Origin: Anadara kagoshimensis
Lineage: Eukaryota; Mollusca; Bivalvia; Arcoida; Arcidae
Direction of reading: 5' to 3'
Length of the DNA: 64,000 bases
Assembly: GCA_021292105.1 (NCBI GenBank)
Contig: CM037864.1
Coordinates: 5,180,413-5,244,412, forward strand
Of this stretch, positions 36,265 through 47,730 are shown piece after piece. The first letter of the stretch is position 1. Each line of letters begins with the position of its first letter. The translations under genes and the position numbers were made by a program. The notes below the pieces were generated by a model. That model made no database searches. It worked only from the letters and a program-made list of their open reading frames with translations, and was not told the DNA's origin.

Positions 36265-36885
36265 AATCTTGTTGGATGTCCATAAAAACTAACCCAAAGA
36301 AAAACATACCTTACAAGTGAACATAAATTTTACCTACGTCTACAAAAGTTGTTGGATGTCCATAAAAACTAACCCAAAGAAAAACATACCTTACAAGTGA
36401 ACATAAATTTTACCTACGTCTACAAAAGTTCCTCCAGAAAAACAAGCCACTTGACCTCACAAGTGAGCAAAATTTCTTGAGAGAGGTCCAAATGAACGAT
36501 TAAATAAGGTTTTACATCCCAGTCAAGAATATTTGCTTATACTGAGATGTCACCAACTATACATAAAGTGGCAAAAAATTTTACCTTTGCAGTGTGCTTT
36601 GGACAATCTGTTTTTAAGGTCTCTTTTGAAGAACCCAATGATTTTCATTTCCAATTACTGAGTGCTTGGCAAAAGATAAGTTGCTACCCATTTTCATATC
36701 TTAGCCAGACCTTGCAGGGGTTTGAACCCACCACCTTCCACATATGAAGCAAGCACTCTACCCACCAAGCTACTGTAGTGATGGTCCACATGAATAGCTC
36801 CAAAAAACATACCAACCACTCCAACAAATAAAAATAAATCTTGTTGGATGTCCAAAAGAACGACCCAGAAAAACATAACCGTTCT
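36265..36885. repeat. 80-bp direct duplication and a third copy flanking a SINE
   Basis: GTTGGATGTCCATAAAAACT begins at 36271 and again at 36351, exactly 80 bp apart. A third, diverged copy (GTTGGATGTCCAAAAGAACG) is at about 36843, on the other side of the SINE at 36500-36780. Confidence 0.8.
36500..36780 (-). repeat. tRNA-derived SINE
   Basis: Reverse copy of the main family: tail ACATCCCAGTCAAGAATATT, middle ACTGAGTGCTTGGCAAAAG, B box at about 36720 (GGTTTGAACCC, minus sense GGGTTCAAACC), A box region AGTAGCTTGGTGGGTAGAGT on the minus strand. Confidence 0.75.
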
Positions 36886-37072
36886 TGCTGTGACAAGAAA
36901 ATAACAACAACATGGTTACAGTTTTAAAGTTTATTATTTAACTTGAGATAGATTATAATGGAATGAACTATGATTAAAATGTACAACATACCCTTTAAAA
37001 TATCAGCTAATATCATTGATATGACCAAAATTAAAATCAGCTAAAACGCTTAATTTAATAAACTGACACACT

Positions 37073-37549
37073 TGTGCTGGCACTGCCAAAGGTAACATTG
37101 ACATAAGCATGATGGCACTGCCAGAGTTAACACTGACATACACATGATGGCACTGCCAGAGTTAACATTGACATACATGTGCTGGCACTGCCAAAGTTAA
37201 CACTGACATACACAAGGTGGCACTGCCAGAGTTAACATTGACATACATGTGCTGGCACTGCCAAAGTTAACATTAATATAGGCAGGGTGGCACTGCCAGA
37301 GTTAACACTGACACAGGCATGGTGGCACTGCCAAAGTTAACATTGACATAGGCATGCTGGCTCTACCAAAGTTAACACTGACATACACAAGGTGGCACTG
37401 CCAGAGTTAACATTGACATACATGTGCTGGCACTGCCAAAGTTAACACTGACACAGGCAAGCTGGCACTGCCAAAGTTAACACTGAGATACACAAGGTGG
37501 CACTGCCAGAATTAACATTGACATACAGGTGCTGGCACTGCCAAAGTTA
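37073..37549. repeat. 35-bp minisatellite, about 14 copies
   Basis: Units of the form TGGCACTGCCAAAGTTAACA followed by TTGACATACATGTGC, with two main variants (CCAAAG and CCAGAG) that roughly alternate. Each unit contains GTTAAC and the palindrome TGGCACTGCCA. No coding frame. Confidence 0.9.
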
Positions 37550-38070
37550 AAATCAATGTTTAATTAAAACGTATCCTTCAGACTGCTTAAGATGGCAAAG
37601 AAGTTTTTTGCAAAAACTGAATACATATGTTTATGTTTATTTAATTTCAACAACAAATCATTTAAAATACTTCGCTTAAAATGCTAGTAATAAATAAGGA
37701 GTAACAACTGTTAATAACAGACAGGTGGTTGAAATTTGACCTACAGTACAGACATGTCCAAAGTTTATCACTATCCTAACGAATTAGAACAAAATTGGCA
37801 GCTCGTTGCAGCCTCATATATTTCGATGGCTATCTCTTGGCAGCATTTTGACACCTCGTATATTTATAAGCCTATCTCTTGGCAGCATTTTAACCACTAG
37901 CTATCCACATCTCTGCCACTCGGTAGCGAACTTTGGCACCTTTTCATTAGCTCAGTGTTAAACTTTTGACAGACTTACACTGTATAACCTGGTCATTATA
38001 GACAGGTGGTTTTAGTCTTTGTAGACAGGTGGTTTTAATATATGTTACCTAATAGTTGCTCTATGCTTTA

Positions 38071-38195
38071 CAGGGTTTTGGCAGGTTACATGGCCCCATG
38101 TACCCTGTCAAAGATTTATGTACCCCGAGCCGCAGGCAAAGAGTACATTGATCTTTGGCAGGGTACATGGGGCCGTGTAACCTGCCAAATCCCTG
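38071..38195. mobile_element. TA-flanked fold-back MITE, 125 bp
   Basis: Terminal inverted repeats of about 45 bp with three mismatches: left CAGGGTTTTGGCAGGTTACA, right end TGTAACCTGCCAAATCCCTG, with a loop of about 35 bp. TA dinucleotides on both sides (38069-38070, 38196-38197) fit a Tc1/mariner-type target duplication. It is followed by a second inverted pair (next entry) that shares the ATGTACCCTGGCA motif. Confidence 0.75.
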
Positions 38196-38204
38196 TATAA
38201 CGTT

Positions 38205-38452
38205 TTTGTCACCCTTCAAAGCAGTAATAGTTTAACTTCAGTTTAACTTTGATGTCTTATTCTGTTTGACGTACGTATGTTGTCGCCATGTTTGTTTACC
38301 GTAACTATACGTCTGCAATGTAAGAGTTACTTCCCTTTTACCGCTAAACTTCACGTGCGTTTATGTACCCTGGCAGATCTCCGAACATAGTTCTATGTAC
38401 CTCGGCAAGTTAACCAGTCGCTATGTGAGAAATTTTTTTGAAGGGTGACAAA
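38205..38452. repeat. Inverted-repeat-bounded segment, 248 bp
   Basis: Bounded by a perfect 16-bp inverted repeat, TTTGTCACCCTTCAAA (38205-38220) and TTTGAAGGGTGACAAA (38437-38452). Inside is TATGTACCCTGGCAG, a motif also in the neighbouring fold-back element, so the two probably form one composite insertion. Confidence 0.6.
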
Positions 38453-38549
38453 TGCCAATAAACTCATTATAATCCAAGTTCTACCATAAATATTTTAATT
38501 TTAAAATTTCAGAATTTATTTAACTTTATCAAAATAGGCATATTGGTTT

Positions 38550-38660
38550 TTGTAAACAGGTGGTTGTTATAACAGGGTTGATTTGTCCTACCAATTCCTC
38601 AGAACAGGTGGTTGTTATAACAGGGTTTAATTGTCCTACCAATTCCTCAGAATTTAAGAA
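38550..38660. repeat. Direct duplication of about 47 bp
   Basis: ACAGGTGGTTGTTATAACAG followed by GG..TTGTCCTACCAATTCCTCAGA occurs twice in a row. Related ACAGGTGGTTTTA fragments lie at 38003 and 38024. Confidence 0.8.
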
Positions 38661-40556
38661 ACTCTAACATATCCTATCTCTTTTTGTCCTTTAAACTGCT
38701 GATTTACAATTTACAATAATATACTAAAATAAACATATCTGTAAACAAATAAATACATTAGAACAATAATATGCAACGCTAAAAATATATTTGATTTATT
38801 TAAAGCCAAAATTACCCAGATGATATTCAAATTAATTAAATGATGATAAACAAAACATGGTGTTCACAGTATTGTGTATAAACACTAACCACAGTAAACC
38901 TTACGGCTTGGACTGACACTTGAGACCAACAGACATACGTCTGATGTGCTACAAAATAGAATGACCAAAGTCTGATGGAATAATTGTGTTTTATCCACAA
39001 TAAAGATTCATTCATTTAAATCAAGGCAGTCAGGTCATGGATAGTGGAGGATGCTGGGGTGCGAAAAAAAGATAAAAGCTTACCATTGCATAATATCAAT
39101 TTTCAGTTTAAATTTATTAGCCATCACAACCAAAATGTCTCATCAGATTTATCTCCCTTTACAATATTTTCTTTCAATATAAACATAACCATAAAATTTA
39201 AAGATTTTATATAAAAATGTTTTCAAAGACTGATCAAGCTTCATTGCATATGTAAATGTTTATGCTCAGCCTTAGTTTAGTGAATTGAAAACAAACAGAA
39301 ATCACAATCTACAATTAGGCCTTTCACTTGCATTTAATTGTGTATAAAAATGGGGGGGAAAGGTTGTTTTTTGTTGGTGGTGAGGAAAAATAGTGTTGAA
39401 AAATTGCCTTTTTAGTTTCACAATCATTCCCAATGACATAGTACTTGATATAAAACATTAAAACCTTAATGCCTATGAAAATTGTAATTAAGTATTTTAG
39501 CTGTTATTATGGGCCTAGACAGGTATAAAACAGTTCATGAACTGTTTCATGGCAGAACAAACTTTCATGCACAAAGAATGACCATTTGGAATCTCTCTTT
39601 TAAGCATTTTGCTAAACCTGATCATACCACACAACAGTGCAAATAATATTTCGATTTGATGCCATCTCGGACGCGCAATTGACATGATTGAATAAGTTGT
39701 TGAACAATTGGACCATTTTTTTTATTATGTCATAAAACAATTATTTCATGGGTATTATCAGAACAGATAAATCTATTTATAAATCAGGAACAACCTGTTA
39801 AACTGTTATCCTCAGTCTAGTTACCTAGGGCAAACAGGTCCAGAAGAGCATCCCTGTAACCTTGCAACAATAGATCTGTGTGTTCCCAAAACACTCATGA
39901 AATGACTATATACTGTACCCATTTTGTTGGTGTATGACAGTATGTTCCTCGAGAAGAATAGAATTGTAGCTATGAATGACTGTGTACCTGGCGTCTAATA
40001 TTACAAGCTCTCAATATAAATCTTATAAACAAGTACACAATTTATTTACCGTACATATTGTCTTCAGATTTAACATTTATGGGATTGGCTTGTTAAAACT
40101 TATATCCTATGGACACATGATACTGGATATAAACTCCCCTCTGTTAGTTCATGCCCTTGAGAGAATAAGGGGGATTTTAGCCACAGAATGATTGTGAAAC
40201 TAGTTGGTGTGTGACAGTATGTTCGTTGAGAAGATGGGAAATTTTAGCCATGACTGATTTTGAAACTTGGGCCTGACATTACAAGTTGTCAATTTCAATC
40301 TGACAGATATTGATGTACAGAGAGGCATCAACACAGATAAAACTGTATTTATATTTTATATATAACTTTATATATATATAACTACATTACAAATTACTTA
40401 TTTATACATAAAGAAACAACAATCCAACATAAACAACACATATACACATAACTTTAATAATAATAATGATAATAACACATATGATAAAGCTAATAATTTT
40501 GTATAAACATTTACGTGTACACATATAAAACTATACACCAATTCCTTTCTTGATAT

Positions 40557-40893
40557 GTACACATCATTAGAAAACCACAGCTGGGGTTACAGAGTAAAAA
40601 AACACATCATTGGAAAACCACAGCTGGGATTACAGAGTAAAAAAAACCACATCATTGGAAAACCACAGCTGAGTTTACGGAGTGAAAACACATCATTGGA
40701 AAACCACAGCTGAGTTTACGGAGTGAAAACACATCATAGGAAAACCACAGCTGAGTTTACGGAGTGAAAACACATCATAGGAAAACCACAGCTGAGTTTA
40801 CGGAGTGAAAACACATCATCAGAAAACCACAGCTGAGTTTATGGAGTAAAAACACATCATTGGAAAACCGCAGCCGAGTTTATGGAGTGAAAA
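40557..40893. repeat. 41-bp minisatellite, about 8 copies
   Basis: Units of ACACATCATTGGAAAACCAC followed by AGCTGAGTTTACGGAGTGAAA, with spacing varying by a few bases in the first copies (extra A residues). Last copies diverge (CGCAGCCGAG). Non-coding. Confidence 0.9.
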
Positions 40894-41689
40894 TCAGCAG
40901 TGGGTTTCCGATGAGATGTCTAAATAAAAAGTACTTTTTTGATTTGCTTGAAAACTGAGAAAATTTCAGTCATTAAATTGTCGGTTTAATTTTTTTTGTA
41001 AACATTAATTTTATAAATTTTATAAACCTGTAAAATTTTCAGTAGAAATTGTCATATTTTAATTACTATCTGAGATTAAAAGTATGGCAGTTTATAATAA
41101 TTAGCATTTCAAGGCCTAACTATGATAATTCTAACAAGAAAAATAATTTCATGGTTCCAATAAAAGCCTTTAACAGTGTATATGTGGGTTATTCATGATC
41201 TAATGGCAGTGTTTATAAACAAGGATGTGTTTAAATAGCGTATGAAGGTACAAGTAGCTTATTGATGCATGTGTATAATCACGCTGGCTCAGGCTTATTC
41301 GTAATAATTGCCCTAACATTAAAATAAGACTTTGTTTACTTTGTCAGGAATTCATGAACGAACTATACTACCGGTACTTATTTGTTAAAATCAACATTTT
41401 TCAAACCTACTCTTTGTGTTACAAGTAACTCAACTACACGTAATACATGTATGATGTACATGCAAATAAAAATTTGAATTGATCTCTCCTGACTAGATAT
41501 AGATGATATGATGACCGTGCAATGATACATAGATTTCTGTATTCTATTTACTGCAAGCAAACAATTTACAGCGAAACTTAAATTAAATATCTGTATTTAC
41601 ATTCATTATATATGTAAAACACAAGAAAAATTTCAATGCATTTTTACATGGAAAATAATTTTCTACTTTGCTCAGTCTGTTTCAATCAC

Positions 41690-41955
41690 GTGTAGTTGTA
41701 AGTGTCCTCTGTAGTGGTCACAGATGGCCTACTCTTTAACGAACTCTACAGAGGTGTCTTTAGCGTGCACTGAGGCACGGGACCTCGGTTTTGAGTCTCA
41801 TCCGAAAGACTACTATGTAATGAGCTTTTTACAGCTCTAGTATGGACAGGAGATGAAAATCATCTCAGAAAATTTCCAAGTCCCGAGTGAGGTTTGAACC
41901 TACAACCCTTGACTTAGAAAGCCAGTGACAGTACCACTCGACCAAGCCTGCCCAT
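41690..41955 (-). repeat. tRNA-derived SINE
   Basis: The minus strand reads from a tRNA-like head (A box region TGGTCGAGTGGTACTGTC, B box GGTTCAAACC near 41888) into a body containing TTTTCATCTCCTGTCCATAC and TCGGATGAGACTC. Ends near 41690 in an AT-rich tail. Confidence 0.7.
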
Positions 41956-44061
41956 AATGACTGGTACAAAAAACGCTCGAGACTTGAGCTGTTTTAGAGA
42001 GAGGTTCATATACGCTTTCTGAATCCACTTAACAGTTTGTTTTGTATTGTATTATTTGTATTGAATGTTTTTTAAATATTGTTTAAACTAAGTGGGCTAC
42101 TATATTTACCCATGACATATTATGGCAGTATATTCCAGGAAAAGAAAGAGAGACAGAAGAAAAAATGCATGAATGCATGTTAATGAACATATGGTAAACA
42201 TTAAAACAAACATGGATTATTGCCATCATTCCCCAAAACCTTAGTAAACTCATAATTCTCATTCTAGTTTCCCCTGTACTATGATATTTTATACCGGTCT
42301 ACACTGAACATTTTAAATTGCTGATAGCAACGGTTTCCATCACATATCATGCTGCTTATAGACTGTAGATACTTTAGTTCTGTTTTCAATAAGTTAACTT
42401 GTCCATACGTAAGAAATAAGGTAAATATCTAATGTCTTTATGAACTTGCAAAGTATAATGGGCTGTCTCAAATTGCATTAAAGGCAATTATATATTTATA
42501 TATATATATATATATTTACAATATTTATAAAAATTAATCTATTGCCATCTCACATTTTCCATGTTAATTCGAAAACAATTTTGAAATACAATGTCGGTAC
42601 ACCTTCTCATAACAATGGGTCGGCTCCTGTCGGTCAATGAGAGCATTTGACATCTGACGTCATAATGGAGCGCATGGAGCAATGTCTATGAAATTGAAAG
42701 ACTAGTCGATGTCAAATACTTTATTGAGGGAAAGGTATTGCAATTGTAAATATTTGTTAATAATGTCCACATATGCAAGAACAATCACCAAGTTGTTTTT
42801 TTTGTCAAAATTGCTGTTATTGAGATGAAATACTGGAAACTACAAACAGATTAACTCAAACACCAAACTTCCTTCTTGAAAAGTGCAATGGTTCCTCAAG
42901 TAACACAGACATGGTAAGGTGACATCACAAGAACTGGCCATATATATCCCATGTTTTCCATGCAGTGAAACATTTCTTGTGTAAAACATTTTGTATCAAC
43001 AAATCTAAATTTAGCCTTTCCAATATTTTACTAATAAATTTGATGAAAAATAAATGAAAACATGCTAGCAAACCATTAGATTTATTGCCACCTACTGGTA
43101 TATTTTGTTACCATGTAAAGACAAGGGAGATAACTCTAGTGGTTACTACTAGTGCAAGTTAAGTACATGTAATTATTTGGTATTTAAAAAATTGTATACA
43201 TAACTAAAAAAAACATAAAATTAAAAACTTAAAAATAAAAATAAAAATAAAGATCATACAGAAATTTAAAAAATGTATTATTATGAACTTTGTATATTTT
43301 GTTTTTTATTGTGTTTTAAATTTAATAATTTCAAAAAAGAAAAAAAATGAAAATGAGATTCAGCAGTACTGTGAATGATATCCTGTTTCAAATTACACGA
43401 AGAGGCACTCATCAATCGCAGATCTAGCACCATCTGTATAGAAAACTTATCTTAAATAGAAATCTATTTTCATCAATATAAAATATATTTGTTTCCTTTT
43501 TTTCACTATCTGTTTTTTCTTCTGGTTTTTATGAAATACAATACATGTATAAATTTTTCTTACATTTTTTTAAGAAAATACACTTTGAAAGATACCTAAC
43601 AATGAAAATGGTGATAGTGATGAAAATTTAACAATTAGTTATAAAAACCTTTACCAAACGACAGATGAATTGCAGTGGTGGATCAAAAAAAAAGAAAATT
43701 ATCATCAACAAATTTTGATATAGTTGGTTTTTTTTTTTTTTTGTTTAAACACATAAAGCTCTTTCAGAAAAATAAAGAAGGTGCAACAAGCAAACAGAAT
43801 AGAATTCAACAATAGATCTTTTTAAATGTATAAAAAGATTTGAAATTGAAAAACTTTAAAACACAACAATTCTTTCCAACAATATATTTGAGATGAGAAA
43901 CACTTTGAAAAAACAACAACTTTTTGTAATGATATCTTTATAGATTTAAAGAATTAAGAATAAAGTATAAAAATATACACTGAAACCATTAACACTATGA
44001 GATTAATTCTAAAATATATATTTACAAGATATTTAATATATATATACAAATATACACATAT

Positions 44062-44312
44062 ATAGGTAAACAACAATGACCTGTCTGCTTGACCTTTAAT
44101 TTTAATATTTATCCTGGATCAGTTCATTTATGTGTAGGGAACTCAGGTGTCCATTTCGTCTACAATATCATCAGTGATAATCACTTCATAGAGTAGGCAT
44201 GTCCACCGTGTTTGTATTAACTTGAAACCTGACACTACCTATTTATTGGATGAATGTTTCTAATGAAAGGTCAAGCAGACAGGTCAATGTTGTTTGTCTA
44301 ACCTACCTATGA
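44062..44312. mobile_element. Hairpin MITE-like element
   Basis: A 30-bp inverted repeat with one mismatch (AACAATGACCTGTCTGCTTG at about 44070; CAAGCAGACAGGTCAATGTT at about 44272) bounds about 170 bp. AGGT/ACCT-type ends extend the arms imperfectly. Within it the minus strand has a short open tail ending DDIVDEMDT before a stop, preceded by an acceptor-like TCAG; no upstream exon could be joined to it. Confidence 0.5.
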
Positions 44313-44939
44313 GCTAAATACCATTAAAACAACAATACAATACACAACTTTTAATACGGGATGTTCGAGATCCTCCTGGAGAAACGGATCTGGTTTAGAA
44401 ATTTTTGTCACACATTTGTTTGTTCTGTTAGGCATATATCATGAATGTTGTATATAACAGACACATTATTCACATGGCAGTAAAATCCTATTTTTCTTTT
44501 TTCACATATCCAAATTACTCAAAAAAAAAATTATGGTATCATAGAGAAATGTTAGTGCTGAATTTATTTTTCTCCCAATCTGAACATATGTTTCTCAACA
44601 TGTTAAGTTCCATATTTTTAGAACAATTAACTAATCTACGGTTTTCATGTACATGTATAAAAATGTGAATTTTTCATAAAAATTTGAGCTGTTGGTTAGG
44701 TAAAATACTTGAGTATATAAAAGAAAGAAAATTAAAGCTTCAGTCTATTCTTGTATCTATCATATTAACAGTTGTAAATGTACTAATTTAGGCCATTTAT
44801 CAAATACATAAACCTTTAAAATTCACAATAAAACAGAAATCCTTTCAAGAATCTCAATAAAATAAAGGGTTTTTTCATTGTACATCAAATCTTGAGCCTG
44901 AAATTACTTTAATAGTGTTATAAGTCTTCATTTGTTCAT

Positions 44940-45375
44940 AACTGATATATAGAGGATCTATAGACGAGTGGGAGTTTAATATGAAATTTATTAAACGAGT
45001 TTAATAATTAAAATTCCACGAGTCTTGGCAAATTGACCAACTTTTAATTGATAATCAAAATTTTTATGTTGTTGACGACAATTTTTCTGTTGTCACCGAT
45101 AATTGATGTATCACCGGTCATCCTGTTTATGTTCCTACACTGGCTGCCATCATGGTACCAAAACAGCATCACAGCAACTAATGATATACTAGTGTCAGTG
45201 ACGTCATTAAATGGCACAATTCAGGCAGAATTTTCGTTCTTTTTGAGTGCAGTTCAAGCATGTTGGCCCTTTGTTGGAACACTGTGGGCTTGGACAGCGA
45301 TACATCAATTGTTTCATCACTACCGATGTGTAGTTAATATTGGATATCAGATCAATTCTCTTCCAGATTAATAAA
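44940..45375. repeat. Probable interspersed repeat
   Basis: Starts with GACGAGTGGGAGTTTAATAT and holds the internal inverted motifs TAATTAAA and TTGTCACCGATAATTGATG. A 107-codon open frame on the plus strand (45048-45371) has no recognisable domain, so I treat the region as a non-coding mobile element relic. Confidence 0.35.
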
Positions 45376-45734
45376 TAATACATCCAATTTTTACAAAAAA
45401 ATTAATGAATAATTTTTAAATAATTTTAAATTTTAAATAATTTTTTGTGAACTTCATGCTACCTGAACTCACAAAACTAAACATATTAAGTTTTAATGAT
45501 TAAAATATACTAGTAATCTTTTCCCTTTTTTTCAAATATATACTTTACATAAGTATTCATGTATCTGTAAAATTGACATTGCTGGAATATTAAAATGTGA
45601 TTATAAGAAAATATTACAAATCACAAAATTGGAATTCCCTTCTAACACCAATACCATTTTGAGTAAGTGATATTTTGGAGATGAAGGGGTTAAAACACTC
45701 CCTTTAAATCTTAACAAAATACAGTAAAATTGTA

Positions 45735-45850
45735 ACTAGAAGTACTTCAAGTTTGACTTATCCAGGATTAAAAATAAATACCAGGGACTTCCGAGTTTGA
45801 CTTATCCAAGATTAAAATAAATACCAGAGACTTCCGAGTTTCCCAAGATA
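45735..45850. repeat. Direct duplication of about 50 bp
   Basis: Two copies of GTTTGACTTATCCA(A/G)GATTA, then AATAAATACCAG, then GACTTCCGAGTTT, directly adjoining. A related GTTTGACTTATCCAAATGCC is at 16507. Confidence 0.8.
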
Positions 45851-46193
45851 TTACAGGAAACACTTTTAAGTTTACAATATCTACGATATACATATTTAAC
45901 AACTACACACACATATACTAACTTAAAACTAAATTAGTAAAAAATATTTATTGGGTATTTCATGTTTTCCCAAAAATACTTTTAATTAATGGTTTTTAGT
46001 CTCAACTGTGCAATAGGAAATTCTCATGTGATAGTTAAATTTTTCAAGAATGCAGAATGAAGCTTAACAATTTGAGTTGGTGGTCTAGCTCATTTCAGAA
46101 AAAAAGTTAAAATAGAATTTAGTAATAAATTAAATTTGTCAATTAAGGAGCAGGCATGGGGTAATCGTAATCGAGTAATCGTAATCGATTGTA

Positions 46194-46919
46194 ATGATTA
46201 CTTTTTTTAAAGTGGAGGAGGATGCCTTAGAATTCCCTGATGATAATTTTCCAACTCTTGGTCATTGTTATGCCCATACAATTCAGTTGGTAGTAAAAGA
46301 TGGCTTATCAGAAACTAGTCAACATCTAAAGGGAGTTGTTTCAAAAGCTGCAAATATTGTAAAATTTGTACGAAAATCTATTAATGCCTCTGACATTTTG
46401 GAGAATGAAAAAAGATTGCAGGCAGACAATGTCACTAGGTGGAATTCACAGATTGTGATGCTTCGATCTGTCTTAGCTGTTTCTGAAGAAAAGCTTGCTC
46501 AATGTGGAGCACCATCACAGCTTTCAACTTACGAAAGGAAACTTTTAAAAGAACTTTGTTCAATTTTGAAGCCATTTGAGGAAGCAACGGTAATGGTGCA
46601 GAGAGAAAAGTCAGTTTCTGCCAGTCTGGTAGTACCTATCACTTTGGGGCTACAGCATAAATTAGAGGAAATATCATCAACCTACAATAACAGGATGGTT
46701 TGTGTTGAATCTACAGATGTCCTTTCATATTGGAAAGAAAATGAAAATATCTACCCATGCCTTGCAACTCTGGCTAAGCGTTACCTCTCCATTCCAGCCT
46801 CTTCGGCCCCTGTGGAACGGTTATTTAGTATTGCCGGAAGAATCTTTCGCCCCGACAGATGCAGATTAAATGATGAAACATTTCAAAAGTTAATGATGAT
46901 TAAATGCAATGCAATGTAA
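46194..46919 (+). CDS. Internally deleted hAT transposase (241 aa)
   Basis: The open frame has the mid-domain signature LGHCYAHTIQLVV near residue 22, the VTRWNSQ motif near 80, and a complete C-terminal dimerisation (hATC) region: YPCLATLAKRYLSIPASSAP, then VERLFSIAGRI and the RCRLN..TFQKLM tail. Full-length hAT transposases are about 600 or more residues with an N-terminal BED finger and three separated acidic catalytic residues. Here the BED finger and most of the sequence between about residue 170 and the hATC region are absent, with a junction near NNRMVCVEST. The start Met lies inside the terminal repeat zone. It should be inactive as a transposase but could still dimerise with an intact one. 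Best seen as a non-autonomous copy. Confidence 0.88.
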   Translation: MITFFKVEEDALEFPDDNFPTLGHCYAHTIQLVVKDGLSETSQHLKGVVSKAANIVKFVRKSINASDILENEKRLQADNVTRWNSQIVMLRSVLAVSEEKLAQCGAPSQLSTYERKLLKELCSILKPFEEATVMVQREKSVSASLVVPITLGLQHKLEEISSTYNNRMVCVESTDVLSYWKENENIYPCLATLAKRYLSIPASSAPVERLFSIAGRIFRPDRCRLNDETFQKLMMIKCNAM

Positions 46920-47074
46920 TTGGCAGAAGATTTAATGCTTCACAATTAGAATAATGTATATATGTTCAATGATTAAATATAATCCATCCATCACAATTTC
47001 TTTTTTTTCTGTAATATCAGTATTTCTGATATACCAGTAATACTTAGATAATGATTGAATAAAAAACCTCAAAT

Positions 47075-47205
47075 AATCGATTATTAATCGATTACATCTC
47101 CTAAAGTAATCGATTGCAATCGATTACAGGACAAAACTGACTGTAATCGATTAATAATCGATTACACAAAAATACCCTAAGTAATCGATTATTAATCGAT
47201 TACAT
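47075..47205. promoter_or_regulatory. Subterminal palindrome array of the hAT element
   Basis: Four paired palindromes of the form TAATCGATTATTAATCGATT are spaced by 12-26 bp. Repeated subterminal motifs are known transposase-binding sites in hAT elements; binding here is inferred. Confidence 0.5.
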
Positions 47206-47730
47206 TTTTGAGTAATTGTGCCCATGCCTGTTAAGGAGCCCAGATTTATTTTTAGGAGCCATGGACTTTGGGCCCAGACCTTTTTTAGGATCATGGGCTA
47301 ATGGGTCCCTGCTAATATTAATCCCTGATTGATTGGATGTTTCCGTTTATTTACACATTTTTTTTTCACCCTGTTACCAGTGGAAATCAAACTTCATAAA
47401 GTATTACCAATTCAAATATTCACAATCCATTTATTTTTATATATTGAAAATTTCTGCAAATTTACTTGAAAACAATACTAACATTGAAAATTTCCCTATT
47501 AACAGTAACACATAATCTGTAAATAAAATATTGCCTCTAATATTTATCATCACCGGCCAACACCTCTGAATGAAAACTCCTGTCTGTAAAATTCCCATCG
47601 ATAATAGTTATTTTACATGTCCAAAACTTAAAAAAACATTTTTCGTGGTAAAATCTTTTCCTTTCCTGTATTAATTTTGTAGTCGGTTAAGGCAGCATAA
47701 TTTTTTATATAAATATTCTCATTCCAATTT

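Larger units (their letters stand above)
35400..44060. other. Long stretch without a recognised gene
   Basis: No exon chain or conserved protein block was found. Contents are the SINEs, minisatellites, fold-back elements and duplications listed separately, a diverged duplication of about 250 bp (TGACAGTATGTTC at 39936 and 40207), (TA)n at 42489-42516, and very AT-rich DNA from 43,160 to 44,060. Confidence 0.55.
46151..47230 (+). mobile_element. hAT transposon, 1080 bp, deletion derivative
   Basis: Terminal inverted repeats CAGGCATGGG at 46151-46160 and CCCATGCCTG at 47221-47230. The 8-bp direct repeats TTAAGGAG immediately outside (46143-46150 and 47231-47238) are identical, which is the hAT target-site duplication and indicates a fairly recent insertion. 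The subterminal right side carries eight copies of ATCGAT in four palindromic pairs (TAATCGATTA-type); the left side has a shorter AATCG array. It carries one open reading frame on the plus strand, much too short for an autonomous transposase. Confidence 0.93.

Noticed and set aside
45048-45371. 107-codon plus-strand frame with hydrophobic segments
   Set aside because: No domain, no supporting splice context, sits in a probable interspersed repeat.
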